From Acidimicrobiia bacterium (lineage in GTDB: Bacteria > Actinomycetota > Acidimicrobiia > IMCC26256 > JAOSJM01): DNA of 64,000 bases. The translations under genes were made by a program, and so were the position numbers. The stretch covers positions 1,434,001-1,498,000 of the forward strand of contig JAOSJM010000001.1 of NCBI GenBank assembly GCA_027494165.1. The letters run 5' to 3'. The notes beneath the pieces were generated by a model, which was not told the origin of the DNA, made no database searches, and worked only from the letters and a program-made list of their open reading frames with translations. Below, piece by piece: positions 1 to 9,246 of the stretch (positions are counted from its first letter, which is position 1; each line of letters begins with the position of its first letter).

Positions 1-1116
1 CGGCGCGCCACGGTCCGAGCCGCCGGAGAGGACGGCGCTGGCGAGGTCGTCGAGGGCCTCGAGGGCCCGGGGGGCGTCCAGGTCGTGGTCGAGCGCAGCC
101 CGCACCCGGGCCGCGTACGGGCGGGGGTCGGCGCCGTCGGGCCGCTCGGCCGCCGCCACCAGGCGACGCAGCAGCGCGGTCCCCTCGTCGAGGTCGGTGT
201 CGTGCCACTCGAAGCCCGAGCGGTGGTGGTGGCGCATGAGCGCCAGCCGGATGGCCCGGGGATCGGCCACCTTCAGCAGGTCGCTCACGAACACCAGGTT
301 CCCGAGCGACTTCGACATCTTCTCGCCCTCGTAGGCGACCATCGCCGAGTGCAGCCAGAGCCGGGCGAAGGGCCGGCCGGTGGCGGCCTCGCTCTGGGCC
401 CGCTCGCACTCGTGGTGGGGGAAGATGAGGTCGGTGCCGCCGCCGTGCAGGTCCATCGTGGTGCCCAGGGCCTGCATCGCCATCGCCGAGCACTCGATGT
501 GCCAGCCCGGCCGGCCCACGCCGAACGGCGCCCGCCACGCCGGCTCACCGGGCGCCGAGGGTTGCCAGAGCACGAAGTCGAGGGGGTCGCGGCGGTGGGG
601 GTCGTCGGGGTTGCCCCCACGGGCCCGGGCCAGCCGGATCATCTGCTCGCGCGGGTAGTGGGAGAGCTCGCCGAAGCCCGGGAAGGTCGAGATGTCGAAG
701 TAGACCGTCCCGTGGGTGAGGTACGCGTGCCCGCCGTCGAGGAGCTGTTCCACGAGCGACACGATCTGCGGGATCGACTCGGTGGCCCGGGGCTCGGCGA
801 TCGGCGGGCGCATGCCCAGCGCGTCCATGTCGGCGCGGAAGCGGGCGAGCTCGGCCTCGGCCAGCTCGAGGTAGGGCACGCCCATCTGGGCGGCCCGGGG
901 CAGGATCGAGTCGTCGACGTCGGTGACGTTGCGGACCATCCGCACCTCGTGGCCGAGCTCCTCGAGCCGCCGGATCAGCAGGTCGTAGGTGAGGTAGGTG
1001 GCGGCGTGCCCGAGGTGGGTGGAGTCGTAGGGCGTGATGCCGCACACGTACATCCGCACGACCGGCCCGGGCTCGAAGGGGACGACCTCGCGCCGGGCCG
1101 TGTCGTAGAGGCGCAT
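1..1116 (-). CDS. mshC: MshC-type cysteine ligase (mycothiol biosynthesis), C-terminus cut by window edge
   Basis: Predicted to join cysteine to glucosaminyl-inositol, a step of mycothiol synthesis; the family derives from class I cysteinyl-tRNA synthetases. The frame is open to the left window edge, so 372 codons are seen and the C-terminus is missing. Visible are CGITPYDSTHLGHA at residues 25-38 (the HIGH site; MshC has GITPYD where CysS usually has GPTVYD), GRPGWHIECSAMAM with a zinc-ligand Cys, FPHHECE, and KMSKSLGN. The ATG overlaps the stop of the F420 reductase gene upstream (ATGA), which suggests translational coupling. A true cysS is the alternative, but GITPYD and the APGEPxWxxPFGxGRPGW stretch favour MshC. 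Confidence 0.8.
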   Translation of the reverse strand, partial: MRLYDTARREVVPFEPGPVVRMYVCGITPYDSTHLGHAATYLTYDLLIRRLEELGHEVRMVRNVTDVDDSILPRAAQMGVPYLELAEAELARFRADMDALGMRPPIAEPRATESIPQIVSLVEQLLDGGHAYLTHGTVYFDISTFPGFGELSHYPREQMIRLARARGGNPDDPHRRDPLDFVLWQPSAPGEPAWRAPFGVGRPGWHIECSAMAMQALGTTMDLHGGGTDLIFPHHECERAQSEAATGRPFARLWLHSAMVAYEGEKMSKSLGNLVFVSDLLKVADPRAIRLALMRHHHRSGFEWHDTDLDEGTALLRRLVAAAERPDGADPRPYAARVRAALDHDLDAPRALEALDDLASAVLSGGSDRGAP

Positions 1117-1766
1117 CAGATCCCGGCGAGCCGGAGCCCTCCCCGGCCCTTGTGGCGCACGTTGACCGTCAGCAGGACCGCGGCGAACGTCTCCATCCCG
1201 ACGGCGTTCCGCAGCGAGCCACCGTCGAAGGCCCGGAGACGGGGGATGCTGCGCACGACGTCCATCATCGTGGACCGGGCGTCGTCGTCGTCGCCCAGCA
1301 CCACGACGTCGCTCTCCATCTCGTGGTCGAGCTCCCCGAACTCGGCCGCGGGCACGAGGTGGAAGGCCGCCACCACCTGCGAGTCCCAGAGCAGCGCCTG
1401 CAGCTCGGCCGCCACGGAGCCGTGGGGCGGTAGCACCGGGTTGAACTCGTTCCCGTGCCGAACGAGCTCGTTGGCCATCGACAGGACGATCTTCCCGTCG
1501 AGGGAGCGGGCGTGCTGGCGCGCCGTGGGGATGGCGGCCTCGGCGGTGACGGCCAGGATCACCAGCGGGGCGTCGCACGCCTCCTCGTTGGCGACGGGGT
1601 GGAGCGCGTCCACCCGGTCACCCCACGCCGACCGCAGCTCGCCCACGACCTTCTCGGCCTTCGCCTGCTCGCGCGAGCCGAACAGCACGTCGTGCCCTAC
1701 GTCGGCCAGGCGTGCCGCGAGGCCCCGACCGGCCGGTCCCGTCGCTCCCAAGATCCCGATCCTCAT
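1116..1766 (-). CDS. fno: F420H2:NADP+ oxidoreductase (NADPH-dependent F420 reductase)
   Basis: Cytosolic enzyme that moves hydride between NADPH and coenzyme F420. The 216-residue protein starts MRIGILGATGPAGRG, a Rossmann nucleotide loop, followed by FGSRE (NADP phosphate region). VAAFHLVPA and FDGGSLRNAVGMETFAAVL in the C-terminal half are typical of the family. I chose ATG 1766 because the Rossmann fold begins there; an in-frame start 17 codons upstream only adds a low-complexity leader. The stop overlaps the mshC start. A luciferase-like F420-type enzyme at the far end of the window fits an F420-using organism. Confidence 0.85.
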   Translation of the reverse strand: MRIGILGATGPAGRGLAARLADVGHDVLFGSREQAKAEKVVGELRSAWGDRVDALHPVANEEACDAPLVILAVTAEAAIPTARQHARSLDGKIVLSMANELVRHGNEFNPVLPPHGSVAAELQALLWDSQVVAAFHLVPAAEFGELDHEMESDVVVLGDDDDARSTMMDVVRSIPRLRAFDGGSLRNAVGMETFAAVLLTVNVRHKGRGGLRLAGI

Positions 1767-1871
1767 GGGAGGGAAGCTTGGCACGGATCGGCCGCCGGGC
1801 TCGACCGGGGGCGCCACGGCGGGGGGACCCGACGCCTCCGGCGACCGGGCCGCCGCGTGACGATCACGAGA

Positions 1872-4800
1872 TCAGGCGATGCAGTCGGCGCCCAGGAGGA
1901 CCCGGAGCTCGGCGAACAGGCCGTTGCGGGCGTCGACGAGGTGCTCGTCGTCGAGGCGCAGGACCGTCGTCCGCTCGGGGCTCTCGAGGTGCACGAAGAC
2001 CGGGCTGTCGCCCGGGTGCTCGCGCAGGATCTGCTCGAGCCGCGCCACCCGGGCCTCGTCGAGCGCACCGACCTTCACCCGGAGGCGCACCGGAGGACCG
2101 CCGTCGAGGAGCAGCTCGGGCCGGCTGATCTCCATCGCGACGAGCGCGGCCCGGTCGTCGCGCGCGTCGAGGCGGCCCTTCACGCACACGATGGCGTCTT
2201 CCTCGAGCAGGTCCCCGAAGTTGACCATCGTCTTCGGGAAGACCATCACCTCCATGGCCGCGTCCAGGTCCTCGAGCACGAACGTGGCCATGAGATCGCC
2301 CCGCTTCGTGTACTTGCGGGCCAGGGAGGTGACGACGCCGCCGACGGTGCGCTGCTCGCCGTCACGCAGGTCGCGCAGCTCGCCGAGCGTGGCGTCGGTG
2401 TGGCGGGCCAGCGCCCGCTGGGCCCCCATGAGCGGGTGCTCGCTCACGTACGTCCCGAGCATCTCCTTCTCGAAGGCCAGCCGCTGGGCCTTGTCGAAGT
2501 CGAGGTCGGGGACCTCGACCCGCTCGTCGAACCCGGTGTCACCGCCGGCGTCGCCCTCGTCGAAGAGGCTCATGATGCCGGCGTCGCGCTCGCGCCGCCG
2601 GGCCACGGCCCGGTCGATGATCTGCTCGAACACGGCGAGCAGCCCCTGGCGGGGATGGCCGAGCGAGTCGAACCCCCGCCTTGACCAGGGACTCGATGGT
2701 CCGCTTGTTGAGGGCCCCGGGATCGACCCGCTCGCAGAAGTCGTGGAAGTCGGCGAAGGGGCCGCCCTCGTCGCGGGCGGCGACGATCTGGGCCACGACC
2801 CCTCGCCCACGTTCCGGACCGCCGAGAGCCCGAACCGGATGGCACCGTCGCGCACGGCGAAGTCGCTGTCGGAGGCGTTCACGTCGGGGACGAGCACCGG
2901 GATGTCCATCTGCCGGCACTCGTTGAGGTAGACGGCCGTCTTGTCCTTGTCCCCCTTGACGCTGGTGAGCAGGGCCGCCAGGTACTCCCGGGGATGGTTG
3001 GCCTTGAGGTACGCGGTCTGGTAGGCGACGTAGCCGTAGCCCACCGAGTGCGACTTGTTGAAGGAGTAGTCGGCGAACGGCTCGATGAGGTCGAACATCC
3101 GCTCACCGAACTCCCGGGGGTGCCCGTTGCGCTCGCACCCCTCGACGAACATCGAGCGGTGGCGGGCGATGAGGTCCCGCTTCTTCTTCCCCGTGGCCTT
3201 GCGGAGGTCGTCGGCCTCGGCCAGCGTGTAGCCCGCCAGCTTCTGGGCGACCCGCATGAGTTGCTCCTGGTAGATCATGAGCCCGTAGGTGGGCTCCAGG
3301 ATCTCCCGCAGGTCCTCGTGGTCGTAGCGCACGGGCTTGCGACCGTTCTTCCGGTCGGCGAAGTCCAGGTGCATGTTGGCGGCCATGGGGCCGGGGCGGT
3401 ACAGGGCGACCAGCGCCGCGACGTCCTCGAAGGTCGTGGGGGCCAGCGAGCGCATGAGGGACCGCATCGGCCCGCCCTCGAGCTGGAACACGCCGACCGA
3501 GTCGCCCCGCTGCAGCATGGCGAAGGTGGCCGGGTCGTCGAGCGGCACGGCATCGATGTCGGGGCGCCGGCCCGTGGACTGCTCGACGAGGTCGAGGGCG
3601 CGCTCGATCACCGAGAGGTTGCGCAGCCCGAGGAAGTCCATCTTGAGGAGACCGAGGTCCTCGACGCCGTTCATCTCGTACTGGGTGACGATCGGGGCGT
3701 CCTCGGCCGTGCCGCCGGGCTCGGGCTTCCGCTGGATCGGCAGGTACTCGGTGAGGGGCTCGCGTGCGATGACGACCGCGGCGGCGTGGATGCCGTCCTG
3801 GCGGCGCATCCCCTCGAGGCCCCGCGCGACGTCGACGACGCGCTTCACGTCGGGATCGGCCTCGCAGAGGACCCGCAGCTCGGACGCCATCTTGTAGCCG
3901 TCGACGTGCTTCGGGTCCTCCTCGAAGCACGCCCACAAGGGGTGTCACGGCCCATGACGAGCGGCGGCATGAGCTTGGCGATCCGGTCGCCGAGGGCGTA
4001 GGGGTAGCCGAGCACCCGGGCGGCGTCGCGCACCGCGGCCCGGGCCTTGATCGTGGAGAACGTGATGATCTGGGCGACGTGGTCCCAGCCGTAGCGCTCG
4101 GCCGCGTACCTGATCATCTCCCCGCGGTAGCGCTCGTCGAAGTCCATGTCGATGTCGGGCATCTGCTTGCGGCCAGGGTTCAGGAACCGCTCGAACAGCA
4201 GGTCGTAGCGGATGGGGTCGATGTCGACGATCCCGAGGCAGTAGGCGACGCACGAGCCCGCCGCGCTCCCCCGCCCCGGCCCGACGCGGATCCCCCGCGA
4301 CCTCGCGTAGCGGACGAGGTCCCACACGACGAGGAAGTAGGCCGAGAACCCCATGTCACGCACGACCCCGAGCTCGTACTCGAGCCGCTCGAGGACGTGG
4401 AGCGCCGGGGACGGCCCGTAGCGGGCCCTGGCCCCCTCGAGGGTGAGCTCGCGCAGGTAGGAGTCCTCGTCGTGGCCCTCGGGCACCACGAAGGCCGGCA
4501 GCACCGCCTGGCCGAACTCGATCTCGACGTCGGCCCGCTCGGCGACCCACAGGGTGTTGTCGCAGGCCTCCTCGTATCCGGCGAAGAGCGCCCGCATCTC
4601 CGCCGCGCTCTTGATGTAGAACTCCTCGGCCTCGAACTTGAAGCGGTTCGGGTCGCTCTGGAGGGCACCGGTCTGCACGCACAGGAGGGCGTCGTGGGCC
4701 TCGGCGTCGTGCCTGGCCGTGTAGTGGCTGTCGTTCGTGGCGACGAGCGGCGCCCGCAGCTCCCGGGCGATGCGCAGCAGCTCGGGGTTCACCCGGGCGT

Positions 4801-5350
4801 CGTCGGCGAGCCCGTGGTCCTGGAGCTCGACGAAGAACGACTCCCGCCCGAAGATGTCCTGGAACCGCGCCGCGGCGTCACGGGCGGCGCGGGTCTCGCC
4901 CCGGAGGAGGAGCTGGCAGACCAGCCCGCCCAGGCAGCCGCTGCTGGCGATCAGCCCCTCCCGGTGGCGCTCGAGGAGGTCCCAGTCGGAGCGGGGCTTG
5001 TAGAAGAACCCGTCGAGGTACGCGTACGAGCTCACCTTGGTGAGGTTGCGGTACCCCGTGGTGGTCTCGGCCAGCAGGGTGAGGTGGAAGATGTCGTGCT
5101 CGGCGCGGCGGGGCCGGTCGAAGCGGCTGGTGGAGACGAAGTACCCCTCCATCCCGATGACGGGCTTCACCCCGACGTCGCGGGCGGCCCGGTAGAACTC
5201 GAGGACGCCGTACATGTTCCCGTGGTCGGTGATGCCGACCGCGGGCTGCCCGTCGGCGGCCACCGCGGCCATCACGTCCCTGACCCGCGACGCCCCGTCG
5301 AGCATCGAGTACTCGGTGTGGAGGTGCAGGTGGGCGAACGACCCGCTCAT
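1872..5350 (-). CDS. dnaE: DNA polymerase III alpha subunit, with three probable sequencing frameshifts
   Basis: Replicative DNA polymerase catalytic subunit. It starts MSGSFAHLHLHTEYSMLDGA (PHP domain), runs through GPGRGSAAGSCVAYCLGI, QMPDIDMDFDERYRGEMI (catalytic Asp residues) and FNKSHSVGYGYVAYQTAYLK, and ends with an OB-fold region (RTVGGVVTSLARKYTKRGD). The frame breaks near 3942 (CCCC; one more C gives DTPLWACFEEDP), near 2800 (GGGG; one more G gives NVGEGVVAQIV) and near 2673-2683 (GGGGG; two more G give KAGGFDSLGHPRQG). With those bases the protein is about 1160 residues, normal for actinobacterial DnaE1. ATG 5350 fits the family N-terminus. A cluster of DnaA-box-like sites lies 56-111 bases upstream. 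Confidence 0.93.
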
Positions 5351-5405
5351 CGCTTCACGCCCCGCGAACCCCCTCTGCGACCGGGCCCCGCGGGCACGGA
5401 GCCGG

Positions 5406-5461
5406 GTGTCCACAGTCCCGTCCACAGACCGGCGACCCCACCTGTGGACACCTGTGGACAA
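5406..5461. promoter_or_regulatory. Cluster of four DnaA-box-like sites upstream of dnaE
   Basis: Four 9-mers of the TCCACA type lie in 56 bases: GTGTCCACA (5406-5414, plus), CCGTCCACA (5418-5426, plus), GTGTCCACA (5443-5451, minus) and TTGTCCACA (5453-5461, minus). The last matches the preferred actinobacterial DnaA box exactly. The two outer pairs point towards each other. Their position before dnaE suggests DnaA control of dnaE; I see no AT-rich unwinding element or dnaA/dnaN genes that would make this an origin. Confidence 0.6.
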
Positions 5462-5470
5462 GAATCACAA

Positions 5471-5487
5471 CGGTGTAAGTCACACCG
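5471..5487 (-). terminator. Hairpin at the end of the Dph6-like gene
   Basis: Perfect 6-base arms CGGTGT/ACACCG around a 5-base loop overlap the stop codon of the Dph6-like gene. On the minus strand they are followed by the T-rich TTGTGATTCTTG. It could end that transcript before dnaE, or be an operator. The stem is short. Confidence 0.35.
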
Positions 5488-6202
5488 TAGGCTCTGGCCC
5501 GAGGTCGATCAAGGCCGGAGCGGGACCTCCCCCCGCCGACCGGGGGACGGCGAGATCGGCGACCGCGTATCCGTCCCACTCGACCACGCCCACGACCTCG
5601 TGCGCGACGGGGGACGAGAAGCCCGGGCCGTCGAACACGAACGTGTGGAGCTCGCCCCGCTCCCCGCAGGGATCGACGCCGGGCGGCAGCGCGCCGAGGA
5701 GGGCGGCGTCGAAGGGCCGTCCGGCGAAGGAGCGGTCGAGGCGCCGCGTGTCCACGCAGGTGACCACGGCCGCGAACCCCAGGTCGAGGAACCGGTGGGC
5801 GAGCTCGGTCGTGTCGCTCCCCCACAAGGGGAACTCCGCGCATCGCCCGGCGGCGGTCAGCCGCTCCTCCCGGTACGCGCGGACGTCGACGAGGAACAGG
5901 TCGCCGAACGCGATCCGCCCCACCCCGTCGAGCGGGGGTCGGGCGAGCGCCGCGGCCATCCTCGCCTCGTAGACCGCGTCGGGGCAGGGCGCCGGGATCG
6001 CGACCTCGACGAGCGGGAGCCGCAGCGCCCCGGCCTGCCGCCGGAGCAGCGGCCCGGGCACACCGTGCATGGTCACCCGCCCGTCGTCCTGACCCACCGT
6101 CGTCAGGAGGGCCACGACCCGTCCGCCCCGGCGCCGGAGCTCCCACAGGGCCAGGGCCGAGTCCCTGCCGCCGGACCAGGCCAGCGCGACGGGTTCGGTC
6201 AC
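5480..6202 (-). CDS. Dph6-like ATP-dependent ligase (diphthine-ammonia ligase family)
   Basis: Member of the ATP-pyrophosphatase (DUF71, MJ0570) family whose eukaryotic relative Dph6 amidates diphthine on EF2. The 240-residue protein has the PP-loop SGGRDSALALWEL at residues 10-22, HGVPGPLLRRQA, GVGRIAFGDLFL, and the family signature GERGELHTFVFDGP. GTG 6202 overlaps the stop of the phosphatase-like gene (GTGA). Bacteria do not make diphthamide, so the substrate here is unknown; a small-molecule or tRNA amide bond is possible. Fold assignment is firm, function is not. Confidence 0.75.
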   Translation of the reverse strand: MTEPVALAWSGGRDSALALWELRRRGGRVVALLTTVGQDDGRVTMHGVPGPLLRRQAGALRLPLVEVAIPAPCPDAVYEARMAAALARPPLDGVGRIAFGDLFLVDVRAYREERLTAAGRCAEFPLWGSDTTELAHRFLDLGFAAVVTCVDTRRLDRSFAGRPFDAALLGALPPGVDPCGERGELHTFVFDGPGFSSPVAHEVVGVVEWDGYAVADLAVPRSAGGGPAPALIDLGPEPTV

Positions 6203-7329
6203 CGCCGGCCGGGCGCCGCGAGCAGTGGTACGAGCATCTCGTCGGGGGTCACGGAGCCGTGGCCGGCGAGGAGCTGGGACTCCTTGCGGAACGTCGGGTC
6301 CACGAACGCCACCGGCTCACGGGCCGCGAGCACCACGTCACCGACCCGCCGGCGCACACCCGGCGCGACCGGACCGGGGCCCAGCCACCCCTCGTCGAGG
6401 AGCTGCTCGCGGCCCAGGACCCAGGCCTGGTGCCCCACCTCCTCGGTCGCCGCGGCGAGCAGCTCCGACGCAGCCCCCGACCGGGCGTGCAGGTACCGGA
6501 AGCGCCCGTCACCGGCGTACGCCCCGACGAGCCCGTCGAGCGCGTCGAGTCCCACCCAGCCCTCCCGACCGAAGTGGACCTGGCCGTGGTCCGCGGTCAC
6601 CACGAGCGCGGCCCGCCCGGGCAGGGCGTCGAGCATCCGCCCGACGAGGCGGTCGACCGCGGCCAGCTCGGCCTCGAAGAACCCGTCGTGGAGCCCGTAC
6701 TCGTGGGCGACCGAGTCCACGCCCGGGTAGTAGGAGTAGACGAGCCGCTCCCCCTCGTCGACGAGACGCCGGCAGTGCTCGACGAGCGTGGCGCAGGTGC
6801 TCCACCCGACGAAGCGGGACCCTCGCAGGTGGGCCCGGGTGAAGCCGCCGTCGCGGAACTCGCTCTTGGTCACGACCGGGACCGGGCGGCCGAGGAAGGC
6901 GGTGTGCCGCTGCACCGAGAACGGGTCGGGCGCCTCCCACCCGTCCGCCCGCCACCGCAGCACGTTGAGGACGGCGTCCTCCACCCTCATGCGGAAGCCG
7001 ACGATCCCGTGCTGGGAGGGTGCCAGCCCCGTCGTGATGGAGGTCAGCGCGGCCGACGTGGTGGAGGGCACGACGGTGGCGATGGCCCGCCCCTCCATGG
7101 CCCCCAGCTCCGGGAGCAGGCTCCGGTGGGCCTCGACCGCGTTCCACCCGAGCCCGTCGAGGACGAGGAGCACCGTCGCCTCCGCCTCGGCGGCGGTTCG
7201 CGGCAGCCACGGCACCGAGAGCTGGCCGAGCAGGGCGGGCACGACCCCCGTGACCGTCGCCCCGTCGTAGTCGGGCGTGACCGGGTCCACGATCCGAGGG
7301 TAACCGGCCCGCACGTCCGATCGGGGCAT
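6199..7329 (-). CDS. Alkaline-phosphatase superfamily phosphodiesterase/nucleotide pyrophosphatase-like protein
   Basis: Metal-dependent hydrolase of the alkaline phosphatase fold, 376 residues from ATG 7329. Seen: VLLVLDGLGWN (first metal Asp), STTSAALTSITTGLAPSQHG (nucleophile Thr/Ser region and the SQHG site typical of type I phosphodiesterases), YYPGVDSVAHEYG (metal Asp and His), VVTADHGQVHFG (metal Asp-His) and LLAGHGSVTPDEMLVPLL. No signal peptide is visible, so it is probably cytosolic. ATG 7329 avoids running into the divergent Rrf2 gene. It is coupled by a GTGA overlap to the Dph6-like gene; the two may act in one pathway, which is inference. Substrate unknown. Confidence 0.75.
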   Translation of the reverse strand: MPRSDVRAGYPRIVDPVTPDYDGATVTGVVPALLGQLSVPWLPRTAAEAEATVLLVLDGLGWNAVEAHRSLLPELGAMEGRAIATVVPSTTSAALTSITTGLAPSQHGIVGFRMRVEDAVLNVLRWRADGWEAPDPFSVQRHTAFLGRPVPVVTKSEFRDGGFTRAHLRGSRFVGWSTCATLVEHCRRLVDEGERLVYSYYPGVDSVAHEYGLHDGFFEAELAAVDRLVGRMLDALPGRAALVVTADHGQVHFGREGWVGLDALDGLVGAYAGDGRFRYLHARSGAASELLAAATEEVGHQAWVLGREQLLDEGWLGPGPVAPGVRRRVGDVVLAAREPVAFVDPTFRKESQLLAGHGSVTPDEMLVPLLAAPGRR

Positions 7330-7371
7330 CCCGGTCGCCGCACCCCGGGCGCGCGTGCGACGATGGCCGAC

Positions 7372-7804
7372 GTGAAGGTGTCGACCCGGGGAGACTACGC
7401 GGCGAGGGCCCTGCTCTCGCTCGCGCTCCACCGGTCGGACCGCCCGACCTCCGTGAAGGAGATCGCCGAGCGCACCGGGCTCCCCCAGCCCTACCTCGAG
7501 CAGATCCTGCTCGCGGTGAAGGGCGCGGGCCTCGTCCGCTCGAAGCGGGGGTGGGGGGCGGCTACGTCCTCGCCCGGCCCCCGGCGGAGATCACCCTCGC
7601 CGACATCCTCGGCGCGGTCGAGGGCCCCTCACCACGCTCCTCGCTGAGCACGACCACTGCGAGGGGCACTGCGTGCTGCAAGAGGTCTGGGTGGCGGTCT
7701 CCGAGGAGATGCGCGCGCTGCTCGAGGGCTACACGCTCGCGGACCTCGTCGAGCGCACGCTCGTCGGCCACCCCGACGCCACCCCTCGGGCCGCCGAGGC
7801 CTGA
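7372..7804 (+). CDS. Rrf2-family transcriptional regulator, two probable sequencing frameshifts
   Basis: Winged-helix regulator of the Rrf2/IscR/NsrR type. GTG 7372 gives MKVSTRGDYAARALLSLALH, the usual Rrf2 opening; ATG 7363 is an in-frame alternative. The recognition helix region reads ERTGLPQPYLEQILLAVKGAGLVRSKRG. The frame breaks at the G6 run near 7555 (one G restores WGGGYVLARPPAEITLADIL) and at CCCC near 7627 (one C restores VEGPLTTLLAEHDHCEGHC). Repaired length is 144 residues. Two cysteines (HCEGHC) lie where iron-sulfur Rrf2 proteins have their cluster ligands, but the third is not obvious. Its 3' end faces rluD. Confidence 0.75.
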
Positions 7805-7814
7805 GCCCGACCGC

Positions 7815-8749
7815 TCAGGTGGCCGGCCCGCCCCCTCGGCCCCCTCCTCCAGCCGGGCCAGGACGACGGCCAGCTCCTCGGGGAGCGGCAGCTCGTAGCG
7901 CCTCGGCTCGCCGGTCACCGGGTGCCGGAAGGCCAGTCCGGCGGCGTGGAGGAAGGGGCGGTCGAGCGGGATGGTCGGCCGGGTCCCCCCGTAGGCCGCG
8001 TCGCCCACGACCGGATGGCCGATCGCCGCCAGGTGGACGCGGATCTGGTGGGTCCGCCCGGTCTCCAGGCGGCACTCCACCAGGGTGACGTCCGGGTCGT
8101 GGTACTCCCGCTCGACCCGGTAGCCGGTGCGGGCCTCGCGGCCCCCCGAGCGCACCGCCATCCTCGTCCGCCGGGCCACCGAGCGGCCGATCGGCGCGTC
8201 GATGACCCCGCGGGGCGCCTCCATGTGGCCCCAGACGAGCGCCAGGTAGGTCCGCTCGACCTCCCGGGCGGACAGCGCTCGCACGAGACCGTCGTAGGCC
8301 CCGGCCGAGCGGGCCACCACGAGCAGGCCGCTCGTGTCCCGGTCGAGTCGGTGCACGATCCCGGGCCGGGCCGGGTCCCCCACGGAGGCCAGCTCCGGGA
8401 ACCGGGCCAGGAGCCCGTTGACGAGGGTGCCGTGGGCGTGACCGGCCCCCGGGTGGACGACGAGTCCGGCGGGCTTGGCCACCACGACCACGTGCTCGTC
8501 GGCGTCGACCACGTCCACCGGGACCGGCTCGGGGCCGGGCGGTCCCGCCGCCTCCGGCTCGGCGAGCACCTCCAGGACGTCACCCGCGACCAGCCGGCGG
8601 CCCTTGGGGACCGGCCGGCCGTTCAGCGTCACCGCCCCCGCCTCGACCAGCGCCTGGACCTCGGACCGGGTGTACCCCGTGAGGAGCGCCACGGCCCGGT
8701 CGAGCCGCTCGCCCTCGAGCGACCCGGGGACGTCGAAGCGCTCGGTCAT
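7815..8749 (-). CDS. rluD: RluA/RluD-family 23S rRNA pseudouridine synthase, probable frameshift at the C-terminus
   Basis: Isomerises specific uridines of large-subunit rRNA to pseudouridine. Order of parts: S4-like RNA-binding domain (RLDRAVALLTGYTRSEVQALV...GAVTLNGRPV), then the catalytic domain with GIVHRLDRDTSGLLVVA (catalytic Asp in HRLDRDTSG) and ETGRTHQIRVHLAAIGHPVVGDAAYGG. As read, the frame would run past the end and across the Rrf2 gene. Adding one G in the run near 7835 gives EGGGPAT and a stop at 7815, for a normal length of 311 residues. ATG 8749 overlaps the lspA stop (ATGA). Confidence 0.88.
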
Positions 8750-9246
8750 CCCTCGTCCGCGGGGCGCCGCCAGGCCCGCAGCACCAGCAGGATCGCGCCG
8801 ACGGTGATCGCGGCGTCCGCCACGTTGAAGGTGGGCCACGAGCCCACGCTGACGAAGTCCACGACCGCGCCCCGGAGGAACCCCGGGGAGCGGAACGCCC
8901 GGTCGCCGAGGTTGCCGAGCGCGCCGGCGAGGACGAGCGCCAGGCCCAACACGGTCCAGCGGTCGGCGCCGGCCGCGCCCCGGATCGCGCGGACCAGCAG
9001 CACGGCGACGACCGTGGCGAGGACGGCGAGGATCGGAGCCATCCCCTGGAAGAGGCTGAAGGCACCGCCGGTGTTCCGCCCGAGGCGGAGCTCGACCGTG
9101 GACCCGATCACCTCCACCGGGCCGTCGGCCAGCGCGACCACCGCCCAGGCCTTGGTGAGCTGGTCGAGCGCGACGACCGCGAGCACCACCGCCGGGGCCA
9201 GCAGCCGGCCGCCGCGGGGGTGCCCGCTACCGGCGTCGCTCCCCAC
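8746..9246 (-). CDS. lspA: Lipoprotein signal peptidase
   Basis: Inner-membrane aspartyl protease that removes the signal peptide from diacylglyceryl-modified prolipoproteins. The 166 residues hold four hydrophobic segments. Conserved motifs are LGRNTGGAFSLF, GALGNLGDR, VVDFVS and TFNVADAAITVGA; the Asp residues of VVDF and NVAD are the catalytic pair. GTG 9246 lies inside the end of the TraR/DksA gene (20-base overlap). The stop overlaps the rluD start, the familiar lspA-rluD pairing. Confidence 0.93.
   Translation of the reverse strand: MGSDAGSGHPRGGRLLAPAVVLAVVALDQLTKAWAVVALADGPVEVIGSTVELRLGRNTGGAFSLFQGMAPILAVLATVVAVLLVRAIRGAAGADRWTVLGLALVLAGALGNLGDRAFRSPGFLRGAVVDFVSVGSWPTFNVADAAITVGAILLVLRAWRRPADEG

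Noticed and set aside
5406..5461. Chromosomal replication origin at the DnaA-box cluster
   Set aside because: Only four boxes, no AT-rich unwinding region and no dnaA, dnaN, parAB or rpmH nearby; regulation of dnaE is more likely.
4079..6730. Long plus-strand open frame opposite dnaE and the Dph6-like gene
   Set aside because: No recognisable motif; rich in Val/Glu/Gly/Pro as expected for the complement of GC-rich coding sequence. The opposite strand carries conserved genes throughout.
7372..7804. Rrf2 regulator, and other split genes, as true pseudogenes
   Set aside because: Breaks coincide mostly with G/C runs and repair cleanly; the same pattern hits essential genes, so error is the simpler explanation.
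7562..7814. C-terminal extension of the pseudouridine synthase running antisense through the Rrf2 gene
   Set aside because: Adding one G near 7835 ends the protein at 7815 with normal length, and the Rrf2 gene on the other strand has clear family motifs.
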